Shown here: positions 35,488-43,381 of the stretch, piece after piece | How positions within the stretch are numbered: the first letter of the stretch is position 1 | Layout of the letters: the number at the start of each line of letters is the position of its first letter | Assembly (NCBI RefSeq): GCF_946479885.1 | Contig: NZ_CAMLHM010000003.1 | Span: forward strand, 65,012 to 129,011 | Source of the DNA: an uncultured Devosia sp. | GTDB lineage: Bacteria; Pseudomonadota; Alphaproteobacteria; Rhizobiales; Devosiaceae | Direction of reading: 5' to 3' | DNA: 64,000 nucleotides | Program-made: the position numbers and the translations under genes | The notes under the pieces: model-generated | Databases searched by the model: none | Told to the model about the DNA's origin: nothing | Seen by the model: only the letters and a program-made list of their open reading frames with translations

Positions 35488-36176
35488 TGATGCATTCTGG
35501 CCTCGACGATGCCGGCAAAGGAACTTCATTGCCGCTCAGCGAAGACGGGCCTGACTATGACCAGGTGCGTGTCCTAGCGAGGTTACTGGAAAGTCTGATC
35601 GGACCCGCAGGAGCGACCGACCAAGCCACGCGATTGCTCGCTCGGTTCGGCCCGCTTCCAGCGGTCCTGCAGGCGGAGGCGGCGCAGCTCGATGAGGTGA
35701 GCGGGGTTAGCCCCGCCACCATCCGCCTTCTCGGCGTTGTTTCGGAGGTCGTCGAAAACGTCGCTCGAAAACGCGCCTATCCCGATCGTCGTCCCATACT
35801 CTCGGCGTCTTCCGAGCTTGTGGGCTATCTACATCTCACCATGACGTTCTTGCCGGTTGAGCAAGCCAGGGTGCTCTTCCTCAACAAGAAAAACCGCCTT
35901 ATCGCGGACGAAGTGATGCAAACGGGTACGGTGGATCATACGCCCTTCTATGTGCGCCAAATCATCAAGCGCGCCCTGGAACTGGGGGCCACGGCGCTGA
36001 TCTTGGTTCACAATCACCCTTCTGGCGACCCTTCGCCGTCGGCGCGGGACGTTCGAACAACGCGGGACGTCATTGGTGCGGTCAGGCCTCTGGGAATAGT
36101 CATCCACGATCACATCATCGTCGCCCGTTCGGGGCACTCTTCTATGCGGGCCCTGAAGCTATTGTCCGAAGGGTAG
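35484..36176 (+). CDS. radC: RadC-family JAB/MPN-domain protein
   Basis: A 230-residue protein: an N-terminal helix-hairpin-helix-like part (QATRLLARFGPLPAVLQAEAAQLDEVSGV) and a C-terminal JAB domain with the metal motif VHNHPSGDPSPSARD. RadC was once tied to DNA repair, but most copies are on mobile elements and their role is not settled. The ATG overlaps the luxI stop by 4 bases, so it is translated with luxI. Its place in a quorum-sensing operon is unusual. It is cytoplasmic. Confidence 0.93.
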   Translation: MMMHSGLDDAGKGTSLPLSEDGPDYDQVRVLARLLESLIGPAGATDQATRLLARFGPLPAVLQAEAAQLDEVSGVSPATIRLLGVVSEVVENVARKRAYPDRRPILSASSELVGYLHLTMTFLPVEQARVLFLNKKNRLIADEVMQTGTVDHTPFYVRQIIKRALELGATALILVHNHPSGDPSPSARDVRTTRDVIGAVRPLGIVIHDHIIVARSGHSSMRALKLLSEG

Positions 36177-36205
36177 GTCGTCGTGCTCGGCCCCGACGGC
36201 GGCCG

Positions 36206-36414
36206 CAGCCGGGGGTGGTTGGCTTTCCGGCCAACGAGGTGGCAACGCACTGGTCTTCTACAGCGCTCATCAGCGGCGCCCAGGATGCTGCGTGGCGGCA
36301 CGGCAAGCAGCTCATGGTATTCAGCGTTGAGGAGGGTGGAGACCAGGAGCGGCTGGCGGTTGAGCAACTAACCTCGCATCGGGCCGAAGCGGTTATCTTA
36401 GGGGAACGGTGCTT
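36206..36414 (+). pseudogene. LacI-type regulator fragment
   Basis: The frame gives VVGFPANEVATHWSSTALI, then SGAQDAAWRHGKQLMVFSVEE, DQERLAVEQL and RAEAVILG. This is the start of the sugar-binding domain of LacI/GalR regulators (usual form: IGLVVNDITNPFFAEL ... GVEDAAREAGY ... RVDGLIL). The HTH upstream and the rest of the binding domain are absent, and the following residues lose the family look. It has no usable start. It is a leftover of a decayed gene within the island. Confidence 0.6.
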
Positions 36415-37114
36415 GCGCTTGCGCGAACGGCAGCTTTCGGGAAGTTGCTCGACCAGCCTGAACGGCAGGAATGGGGCGCAAAGCAGACTAGTTTGGGCTG
36501 GGTCTTAGGTGACCATCGGTTTCTCTGCCGTGCCGAGCATTTGACCCTTACTAGATCGCGCAGAATGCCCTTTTTGAACCGCCCAAGGTCCGGCCACCTC
36601 CCCCCTCCTCAAATGCCGCTTCTCTGCGACCTCAGCCAGCTAGTGCTTTGGCTGAGGGAAACAACAATGCGTTCGCTGCGCTGGCGCGCCATTGGAGAAG
36701 TGGCCCCGAGGTGGCCTTGACTCCAGATCAGGCCGCGGTCGCCTGCGGCGTAGCCCAGCCCTAATGGGCTGGGTTGGGGACAAGAATAGGCGGCCTGCTC
36801 TGGCGTCAACCCTGGGCTCGATTGACTAAATTGAACTCTGAACCAGCCAAGCGCTCCGGGCCAAGGGCCCGCCTTAGCTTTCTGCATTGTCCTTGAAAAG
36901 AACCGGCCCGCTTGGGCCGCCAAGAGCCGCCTCTTTGACGGGGGGTAACCCCGAGGCCCATTGGCCGAGCGGAGTAACCGACCGGCGGCAAGGTCGGACC
37001 TCGAAGGTCCGGCATTGCCTCTCCTTTGTAACGTCGTGACTAGCATGCCGCTCTCGGCCGCGAGGAATAGCGGGCGGGGCAGACATGGACGCGCATATGC
37101 GCGATGCGCGGCTT
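36415..37114. other. Non-coding stretch with several hairpins
   Basis: No gene is supported. Perfect hairpins lie at 36754-36773 (CCCAGCCC-TAAT-GGGCTGGG) and 36995-37011 (CGGACCT-CGA-AGGTCCG). GC-rich short palindromes also occur near 36940-36950 (GGGG-TAA-CCCC). The region between the RadC/LacI remnants and the nuclease unit therefore looks like decayed or structured intergenic DNA. Confidence 0.5.
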
Positions 37115-37315
37115 CTACAGTGGGCCGACCGGTTTTCGGCCGATGGCGACTATTTTGTATCTCTTGATGGGCAACGCGCCGAAGAAGCTGTTTCGGCGCT
37201 TCAACTCAGCCTCGGTGATCTGGCCGGACTGAAGCAGCATGGCATCCCGTTCACGGCTCAGCTGTTTCTGCTTCGCTCGGCTCAAGCGGTCTGAATCTGG
37301 TGGGTCATTGCTCAT
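37115..37315 (-). CDS. Very small basic hypothetical protein
   Basis: A 66-residue basic protein starting at ATG 37315 (MSNDPPDSDRLSRAKQK) with AGGA 6 bases upstream on the minus strand. It has a helical charged start, QSGQITEAELKRRNSFFGALP, and a basic end KRYKIVAIGRKPVG. An opposite frame at 37085-37294 overlaps it, but the minus frame has the better ribosome site and more natural composition. No family is assigned. Confidence 0.5.
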   Translation of the reverse strand: MSNDPPDSDRLSRAKQKQLSRERDAMLLQSGQITEAELKRRNSFFGALPIKRYKIVAIGRKPVGPL

Positions 37316-37536
37316 CGCTCGTCCTCTGCACCTATGCTATCGCGAGTTCTGCCCCGCCACAACGCGTGCCCTCGATGTCTTCGAGACCCGACCGAGAACG
37401 CAGCCGATGGCTCAACGAGCGGTGGGTCGCCGCTTGCGAGTCGATGTCAGCCGCGACAGTCCTGGTGCCCAGGCGCTGAAAGGCCGCCGGGCTGCGTCTC
37501 TGCCCCTTTCTCCTTTCTTCCTTCATTCCCCGATAG

Positions 37537-37584
37537 CGGCGCTAGCGCCGTGCGCGGCCTGGACCTCGATGGTCCAGGCCGCGC
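37537..37584. repeat. Two strong palindromes after the nuclease gene
   Basis: A perfect 14-base palindrome CGGCGCTAGCGCCG (37537-37550) is followed by a perfect 14-bp stem GCGCGGCCTGGACC / GGTCCAGGCCGCGC (37552-37565 and 37571-37584) with loop TCGAT. They lie 14 bases past the stop of the minus-strand nuclease gene. They probably end or protect its transcript; there is no T run. Confidence 0.6.
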
Positions 37585-37597
37585 AGCTTCTTGTTGA

Positions 37598-39019
37598 TCA
37601 CGCGTTACCGGTGAACCCCGCCAGATTTGGCGTGAACCGCGGCGCCCTGGCGATCAGCTGATAGGCCAGCCAAGGGTAGAGCACGCTAAGCATGCTGCGA
37701 TACCAGGTCATCGTCGAGCCGCCGCGGCTGGCAGTAGCACGATGCAACTGCTCCAGCTGCGCCGGCCCCATAGCGCCCGCCATGCCCGGAACAAGACCCA
37801 TGACCAATTCCACCAGCGGTGCCCAGCCGGGCTGGTTGAGAACGATGTCGATGCGGCGGCGCAGTTCCCTCAGCATGGCGTCGTCCGTTTCGATGGTCAG
37901 GTCCAGGCAGCAGCCTTCGACCTGCTGCAGAAAGGCAAGGACCGGGCCGAGCCCGTCGCCGGCGGCGCGATCATACTTATCGCCGTCGACATGGGACGCA
38001 ATGGCGCGCCATTCTGGCATGACCGTCTTCAAGGGCAAACCGCGCGCCGCGTTTTCGCGAATGCGCTGGCGCGAGGCGCCAAAAGCCTCGTGCGCCGCGG
38101 TGTCCATGACCCGCTGATAGCGCGCCAGACCCTCGGTCCTGCGCTGGGGCGCGGGCTTCATGATGACGTCGACGCCAACCATGGCCGAGATCCAGATCGA
38201 GTGCACCGCCTTGCCCTTGGCAAGGCGCGGGGTGAGAGAAATTTCCCGCAACTGGAACTGGCCCGTCCGCATGGTCGCGGCGACCGAGCCGGGATCGATG
38301 ACAAAGATGCGGCCGCCAGCGCCGCTATGGATGTCACCGAAACACGCCTGGGTCAGCGGCTCGATTTCCGGACCGGTAAGCCAGACATGCTGGTAGCCCG
38401 CGCCCCGGTAGCCCTTCTCACGGTCCATCACGACTCTCAGCCCAGTCGTGCTCAACTGGATGTCAAAAGCGACAAGCTGACCCATGAACGTGGCCGAGAC
38501 ATCGGGCTGGAGACGCGTTCCGCCCAGGATCGGCACCTGCTTTTCGACCCGGATGTTCGAGAAGCGCGGATCGCGGTGCAGGCAGTCAACAAGCTGGGCC
38601 TTGAGAAAGGCGTGTTCGGGCCCTTCGTTCGATGCATACTTCTTCGCGGCAACGTTGGGATCATGCGGGGTGCGCCAGTCGCAGGGACCAGCCCCGACCG
38701 GATGCCTGAAGTGCGCGGCGCGGCCATCACGGGGTACGGTGGCGCTGGCCGGATTGCTGCAGAGCGTGACCGGAGCCCCGCAACTGCCACACAAGAACCG
38801 CGCGTTGCCGTCAGCATTCGCCCCCGCCACTTCGCGGCGGAGATCCCGGAGCATCGCTTCGGTCAAGGGGTTGAGCACGGCGCCGACCTCGCGCCGCTGG
38901 TGTCCTGCGGGGCGGGAAAGGTCGATGACCTCCCGGATTGCCCGGCTTTCGCCATCACCGGACTTGCTGACGGGAGAGGAGGGCGGGGGGCTGCTAGGTA
39001 GCTTTGGGGTGTCGGTCAT
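37598..39019 (-). CDS. Zinc-ribbon + PD-(D/E)XK (CoiA/DUF6035-like) nuclease candidate
   Basis: From ATG 39019 (GGA 8 bases upstream) 473 residues; TTG 39055 is a longer alternative. Residues 1-50 are Ser/Pro-rich and disordered. A zinc-like module has Cys77 and Cys80 (FLCGSC), Cys87, His103/His106 (AHFRH) and Cys113. Then comes a PD-(D/E)XK-like core: NEGPEHAFLK (Glu135, His136), VEKQVPI (Glu159), QPDVSA (Asp173) and AFDIQLST (Asp186-x-Gln188). This order is that of CoiA-type competence nucleases and DUF6035. The C-terminal 250 residues are helical and unassigned. It follows an AAA+ gene by 42 bases, suggesting a joint complex. Nuclease activity is inferred from the motifs. Confidence 0.72.
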   Translation of the reverse strand: MTDTPKLPSSPPPSSPVSKSGDGESRAIREVIDLSRPAGHQRREVGAVLNPLTEAMLRDLRREVAGANADGNARFLCGSCGAPVTLCSNPASATVPRDGRAAHFRHPVGAGPCDWRTPHDPNVAAKKYASNEGPEHAFLKAQLVDCLHRDPRFSNIRVEKQVPILGGTRLQPDVSATFMGQLVAFDIQLSTTGLRVVMDREKGYRGAGYQHVWLTGPEIEPLTQACFGDIHSGAGGRIFVIDPGSVAATMRTGQFQLREISLTPRLAKGKAVHSIWISAMVGVDVIMKPAPQRRTEGLARYQRVMDTAAHEAFGASRQRIRENAARGLPLKTVMPEWRAIASHVDGDKYDRAAGDGLGPVLAFLQQVEGCCLDLTIETDDAMLRELRRRIDIVLNQPGWAPLVELVMGLVPGMAGAMGPAQLEQLHRATASRGGSTMTWYRSMLSVLYPWLAYQLIARAPRFTPNLAGFTGNA

Positions 39020-39061
39020 TGAAGGTTTCCTTTCGTTTTTTGTGGAATTTGGCAAAAATGG

Positions 39062-40123
39062 TCAGTGGAGCAGAGGACGCGACGCGGCGGCGGCCGCTGC
39101 ATCCAAGGCTTTGTGGAGTTTTCGGAGGCTGGTGAGCCGGCCGGACTTCGCGGCGCGAACGAGCGGTGCTGCCAATTCTGGGGCAAGGCCGCGCCGCGCG
39201 ATCTCGGCCTCGGCAATCACAGCGATGTCGTGAGGTTTGAGCGGGCCCAATTTCACGACGATGCAGCGATCCCTCACAGGCTTGGCGATGCGGTTGAGGT
39301 CGTTGCAGATGAGGATCCAGTTCAGGAAACTGAGGTCGACATTGAGCTGCAAGAAGGGGTCGAGATACGCCCTAGCGCCCCTGGGCTCGAGCAGGCCGAC
39401 CATTTTCTCGGTCGCGTCCGGCACGGCACTCCGACTGTGATCAACCAGCTTGTCGAACTCGTCGATCACCACGAGCAAATTGGCGGTGGGGCCATTGCTC
39501 AGCGCCTCAATGACGTCAGAAGCCCGAGAACTGCGCCACACCGAGTCATGGCTAATCAGCGAACCGGTTGTCGTCATTAAGGCGCAGTCGAGATAGACGA
39601 GCGTCAGGTGGCTGGCCTCCGCCAGCAACTCGGTAAACCTGGTCTTGCCCAGGCCCGGAGGGCTTTCGATCAGGATCGGCTTGAACTGCAGCCAGCGTGC
39701 GCCGCCGCGAATGCTGGCCTGGGCGCCCCGCCGGATAGCCTCGATCACTGGTCCGAAATTCTGCGCCTCGACGAGAAGCCTCGCCGCCATCTGGTCGATC
39801 GCATGTTCCGTCGACGGACCCCCGAGCGTCTTGATCTCGGTGAGACCGGTCACCAGGCGCGCTGCGGCCTTTTCATGCTCACGATTGGCACCGCGCTCGG
39901 CGTGTCCGGCTGCATCCAGCCGGCGATCGACCAGGCGAACGAAGGCACTATCCCAGTCCTTGAGGCCGAGGAAACGGGGCCTGCTCTGCTCCGAGCGCTC
40001 CATCACCTCGAGGACGTAGTCGGAGCGCTCCCGATCTTGGTCGGGCCACTCGAAATGGGGATCGTCGTGGGTGTTCTGCGGCGCAAAGAGATCTGGCGTT
40101 GGTATCTTGCGGTATTTCGACAT
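39062..40123 (-). CDS. AAA+ ATPase, partner of the nuclease gene
   Basis: From ATG 40123 (MSKYRKIPTPDLFAPQN) 353 residues; GTG 40159 is an alternative. A helical N-terminal part of about 120 residues precedes the ATPase. Walker A is SPPGLGKT (154-161), Walker B LLVVIDEFDKL (D221-E222), sensor-1 Asn274 (LICNDLNRI) and the arginine-rich RDRC (284-287) can serve as an Arg finger. A Lon/RuvB-like lid follows. There is no protease domain. It is probably co-transcribed with the downstream nuclease-like gene, for which it may load or activate DNA or RNA processing. Confidence 0.85.
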   Translation of the reverse strand: MSKYRKIPTPDLFAPQNTHDDPHFEWPDQDRERSDYVLEVMERSEQSRPRFLGLKDWDSAFVRLVDRRLDAAGHAERGANREHEKAAARLVTGLTEIKTLGGPSTEHAIDQMAARLLVEAQNFGPVIEAIRRGAQASIRGGARWLQFKPILIESPPGLGKTRFTELLAEASHLTLVYLDCALMTTTGSLISHDSVWRSSRASDVIEALSNGPTANLLVVIDEFDKLVDHSRSAVPDATEKMVGLLEPRGARAYLDPFLQLNVDLSFLNWILICNDLNRIAKPVRDRCIVVKLGPLKPHDIAVIAEAEIARRGLAPELAAPLVRAAKSGRLTSLRKLHKALDAAAAAASRPLLH

Positions 40124-40270
40124 TTTCGTTGGAATCCGGGGCGAGCAGCGCCGTGGCACGTTCCGTGCGCTGGCAGAGCTCAGGTCATTTGGATCGACCG
40201 CGCATGCGCCTCGGCTGGGGCGTCAGCCCAAGGTCAAAGCACTAGCGAGATCGTGGGAGCGGCAGAGGCG

Positions 40271-40402
40271 CTAGAGCGCGACTACCGACCAGGCGCCGCG
40301 ATGCGCGGCGACGCCGTGCCATCCAATGACCCAGGTGGATCCAGAAATGTCGGGATTGAGATTGCGGCGAATCTGATCGCACGCGTAGATGCTGTCAGCC
40401 AT
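40271..40402 (-). CDS. 43-residue small ORF upstream of the AAA+ gene
   Basis: ATG 40402 is preceded by GGAG (reading the minus strand, 6 bases) and the frame ends TAG 40271. The product (MADSIYACDQIRRNLNP ... WVIGWHGVAAHRGAW) is not coiled or membrane-bound and contains one cysteine and four tryptophans or histidines. No family is known. It lies on the same strand as the AAA+ gene, 147 bases upstream, and might be a leader peptide or a third component. The ribosome site supports it but the length is low. Confidence 0.4.
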   Translation of the reverse strand: MADSIYACDQIRRNLNPDISGSTWVIGWHGVAAHRGAWSVVAL

Positions 40403-40613
40403 GTGGCTCTCCTGTGAACGCAGGTTGCAGCTGCCTGGTCAGGCCGTTGGTCCGGTTGGCGCCGGGCTGACGGCCGCCTTGATAGGCAGCGACGGATTCC
40501 GGGTGGAATCGTTCACACAATGCCTTAGACGGACTCCGTCGTCACCACGCTTCATTAGGAATGGTTAACCTGAGCATGCTTTTCTGCTAAGAAACCATTC
40601 GAGGAATTTCGAA

Positions 40614-40934
40614 ATGACGGACGATGAGGCCCTGCAAACCCTTATGGCCCTTGGGGACGAACGACGTTTCGATATTTTTCGAAGGCTTCGCAGTGTCCCC
40701 GCTCAGCCTGCCGGGAAGCTAGCGGATTTGGCGCCTTCGACGATCACGCACCACCTGAAGATGATGCAGCAGGCGGGCTTGGTCTTGTGCGAGCGTGATG
40801 GACGGCAAAACCGCTACACGATGCGTGAACAGACCTTGATCGATCTCGCTAGATGGCTGGAGGAAGGCGCTCAGGAAGCGATCCTGGGACGGGCGTCAGC
40901 CTTTACTGATTATCCCGACTTAGTGAACCGCTAG
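40614..40934 (+). CDS. ArsR-type winged-helix transcription regulator
   Basis: A 106-residue ArsR/SmtB-like regulator. ATG 40614 follows GAGGA. The wHTH includes LMALGDERRFDIFRRLR, APSTITHHLKMMQQAGLVLCERDGRQNRYTM and a helical end DLARWLEEG. The usual cysteine metal sites are not evident; there is one Cys (LVLCERD). It is divergent from the AAA+/nuclease unit, with a 211-base gap that holds an inverted repeat AATGGTT (40560-40566) and AACCATT (40593-40599), a possible operator. Confidence 0.88.
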   Translation: MTDDEALQTLMALGDERRFDIFRRLRSVPAQPAGKLADLAPSTITHHLKMMQQAGLVLCERDGRQNRYTMREQTLIDLARWLEEGAQEAILGRASAFTDYPDLVNR

Positions 40935-41023
40935 CTTTAATGCGGCACTTCCGTTGAACCAATTTGCCTGGCTCGCGATCGAGCTTTCGACCTTTGGGCT
41001 TTAATCGAACGGTCAGACTGGCT

Positions 41024-42964
41024 CTAGTTAACCGTAGCGCTGGCACCGCGCCCGGTTTTGCCCTGGGCTTGTCCTGACCTTCCCCTTGACGCACTCGCCT
41101 TGGATCGGGCCGGGACTATGGTCCTGACCTCAATGGCCGTCGTAGCCTTGGTGGTAAGATCAGGCAGGAAATTCAGTGCGGCAAGCTTTACCGCGAGCAG
41201 TGCAGGCTCCTTGTACACGCGATCGGTCGTACCGACGTTTTCGTGCCCGACGATGTCCTTGATGGTCTTGTCCTTGATTGCTTCGACACGATCCAGCGCG
41301 GTGCAGATGTAGTGTCTGAAGCTGTGGAAGGTTTTGGCTTCGCTTCGTTCGACGTGAGCGGCACCCAAAGTCAGCTTGACCGCCTTTGCGAAGCCATAGT
41401 GAAGCTTGTCGCCCCAGGACGTCTTCGTGCCGCTCGTTGGCCTGAGATCAGGGAACAGATCGATTTCACCGGCCTTCTGCTGCTGTCGGACATATCGGTC
41501 TATACCGAGCGCGAACAGGGCTGAGTGGATCGGGACTGTTCGCACCGAGGCCAACGTCTTCAACCCGCGGTTCTCGCTCTCCTTAATCACGAAGTGCGGC
41601 ACATCCCCCTCGAGTACGACCTCCGCAACTTGCATTGCAGCGATCTCTTCTCGGCGCACGCCTGAGTAAGCACTGATGAGCGGACACCAGTATAGACCGT
41701 CCCAAACGATGATATCTCCTGGGACATGGCGGCGAGCTGGTGAATGGCATCCCGTCCAGATTGGATGGGTGAACAACAGCTCGACGTCGTCGGCCGAGTA
41801 GCCCGGCCGTTGCTCATGTGATCGAACTTTCTTTGGTACTCGGAACGCGCCGATCTGCAGCGCGGGCAGATTCTCGACGCCGGCCATCTGGGCCTGGCGC
41901 ATTAGCTTCGTGAGATAGCTAAGGTTGCGATTGATGGTCTGGCCGTCGAGCCCAACTTCCTTCTTCGGCAGGAACGCTGACTTGGCCATCAGCTCTTCAG
42001 CCGTGAGGCCCGCATACTGCGGCGCCTTGTGGTTCTTTGGAATTAGGGAGAGGCAGTCGACATATTGCTTGATGTCGCTCTGTTTCAGGTCCTGAAAATA
42101 CTCCTTGCCCGTTGCCCAGACGAACTTCGTGAGGACGGTGAGTTTCTGGTCACCCGTGCTGCTCACTAGCCTGCCCCTGGCGACCTCCTCAGCTACGGTC
42201 TCCTCTGTGAACGCAATGATCGCCTTGCGCGGACCGATATCCGGCGCCGTCGTTCCCTGCGGTTCGACCACCGGCTGGGGGGAGGAGAGCTTCTCGACCG
42301 CCTGCTCAAGCCGATCCGCTAGCGCTTCGATATCGGCCAGTGTGGCTGGCACTCCAGCATACTTTCTAGCGACAGACGCGTTGGCAGCCGCAAAGGCCTG
42401 CAGCATAGCCGACCGCGCTTGCGCCACATCCGCCGGACCGATCGGGTCTGCCGGAAACAGCTCCTTGAGCTCGCGGATGGTCCTGAGGGATCTTTCTTCG
42501 GACCAGAACACGTTGCGATAGAAATCGATGTTCTGCTGTGCCAACCTGGATAAGTCGTCGGCGTCCGCATCGTCCGGCAGACTTGCCGGGTCGATCTGGG
42601 CTCGACGGCCCCGAACCGCCAGCGTGTTCATGGCTAAGGCAGCTGCTCGACTGGCGTTGACCTCGGTCTTCCAGTCACTGCGGCTGTCGAGCCCGACCAC
42701 GTGCAAAAGTTCGATCTGGGCGCGATGCTCGGCAAACTTGTGCCGCATCAAGACTTCGATCTGGTCCGGTGTCATTCCACCCTCACGCAATACTACAAAC
42801 GCGCGGTCGCTTTCGGCCGCAAGCACAGAGCATAGGCGACGGGCCACGCGCTCGTCTTTGGTGCCGAGGCTGAATTCCACGGACATTTTGGAAGGACTTG
42901 GAAGGCGGCGGCGCCAGTAAAACGTGGCGCCACGGCGGAGGCAAAACGGCAGGCGGGTACCCAT
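41024..42964 (-). CDS. Large tyrosine recombinase/integrase beside tRNA-Gln
   Basis: A 646-residue integrase with a long N-terminal part. The first 20 residues (FCLRRGATFYWRRRLP) are the arm-type DNA-binding motif of DUF6538-type integrases. Residues of about 300-410 form the SAM-like core-binding domain. The catalytic part holds SGVRREEI (Arg), FHSFRHY (His and Arg), IVGHEN (His) and DRVYKEP (catalytic Tyr). It reads away from the 3' end of tRNA-Gln, about 107 bases from it, so it is likely the integrase of an element inserted there. The C-terminal 60 residues are basic and disordered. Confidence 0.93.
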   Translation of the reverse strand: MGTRLPFCLRRGATFYWRRRLPSPSKMSVEFSLGTKDERVARRLCSVLAAESDRAFVVLREGGMTPDQIEVLMRHKFAEHRAQIELLHVVGLDSRSDWKTEVNASRAAALAMNTLAVRGRRAQIDPASLPDDADADDLSRLAQQNIDFYRNVFWSEERSLRTIRELKELFPADPIGPADVAQARSAMLQAFAAANASVARKYAGVPATLADIEALADRLEQAVEKLSSPQPVVEPQGTTAPDIGPRKAIIAFTEETVAEEVARGRLVSSTGDQKLTVLTKFVWATGKEYFQDLKQSDIKQYVDCLSLIPKNHKAPQYAGLTAEELMAKSAFLPKKEVGLDGQTINRNLSYLTKLMRQAQMAGVENLPALQIGAFRVPKKVRSHEQRPGYSADDVELLFTHPIWTGCHSPARRHVPGDIIVWDGLYWCPLISAYSGVRREEIAAMQVAEVVLEGDVPHFVIKESENRGLKTLASVRTVPIHSALFALGIDRYVRQQQKAGEIDLFPDLRPTSGTKTSWGDKLHYGFAKAVKLTLGAAHVERSEAKTFHSFRHYICTALDRVEAIKDKTIKDIVGHENVGTTDRVYKEPALLAVKLAALNFLPDLTTKATTAIEVRTIVPARSKASASRGRSGQAQGKTGRGASATVN

Positions 42965-43071
42965 GCTGACCTTTCGCGAGTCTGCGTGTGTGGGACCAGG
43001 TGTGGGACTTTGTGTGAAACCTTCACACAGCCCAAAGATTACCCTGCAATTTCAATGACTTACGGAGAATT

Positions 43072-43145
43072 TGGCTGGGGAACCTGGATTCGAACCAAGA
43101 TTGACGGAGTCAGAGTCCGCTGTTCTACCGTTGAACTATTCCCCA
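43072..43145 (-). tRNA. tRNA-Gln (anticodon CTG)
   Basis: A 74-base tRNA with encoded CCA (43072-43074 on the complement). Acceptor TGGGGAA pairs with TTCCCCA, discriminator G. D arm with GTTCAACGGTAGAAC, anticodon arm GCGGA-CTCTGAC-TCCGT (CTG reads CAG) and T arm TTGGTTCGAATCCAG. The 3' end faces the integrase gene to the left. Confidence 0.96.
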
Positions 43146-43381
43146 GCAAGGGACCGGGCGGGGCCCGTCGGTATGGCGCGGGCGACATGGCGTCCGGCGC
43201 GGGCACTGCATAGACAATGCGGATCGAGATTGCAAGCGCCTCGGACATCGCTGCTGTCCGTGACGGCAGCATTGCGCTTGGAGCCCCCTTGCACTACCGT
43301 CATCGGCGACACGCAATAAACAGTGCGTTCGGGCGCGACTGGCTGGGCCAGTTCGGCGACCGCGCACGACAGGAGACTACT

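Noticed and set aside
37085..37294. A 69-residue plus-strand frame opposite the small basic gene
   Set aside because: The minus frame has a better ribosome site and composition; only one of the two can be real and the minus frame was kept, at modest confidence.
29821..43145. Direct repeats of the tRNA 3' ends inside the accessory region
   Set aside because: None were seen by eye, so no attachment sites were called; a computed search is needed to be sure.
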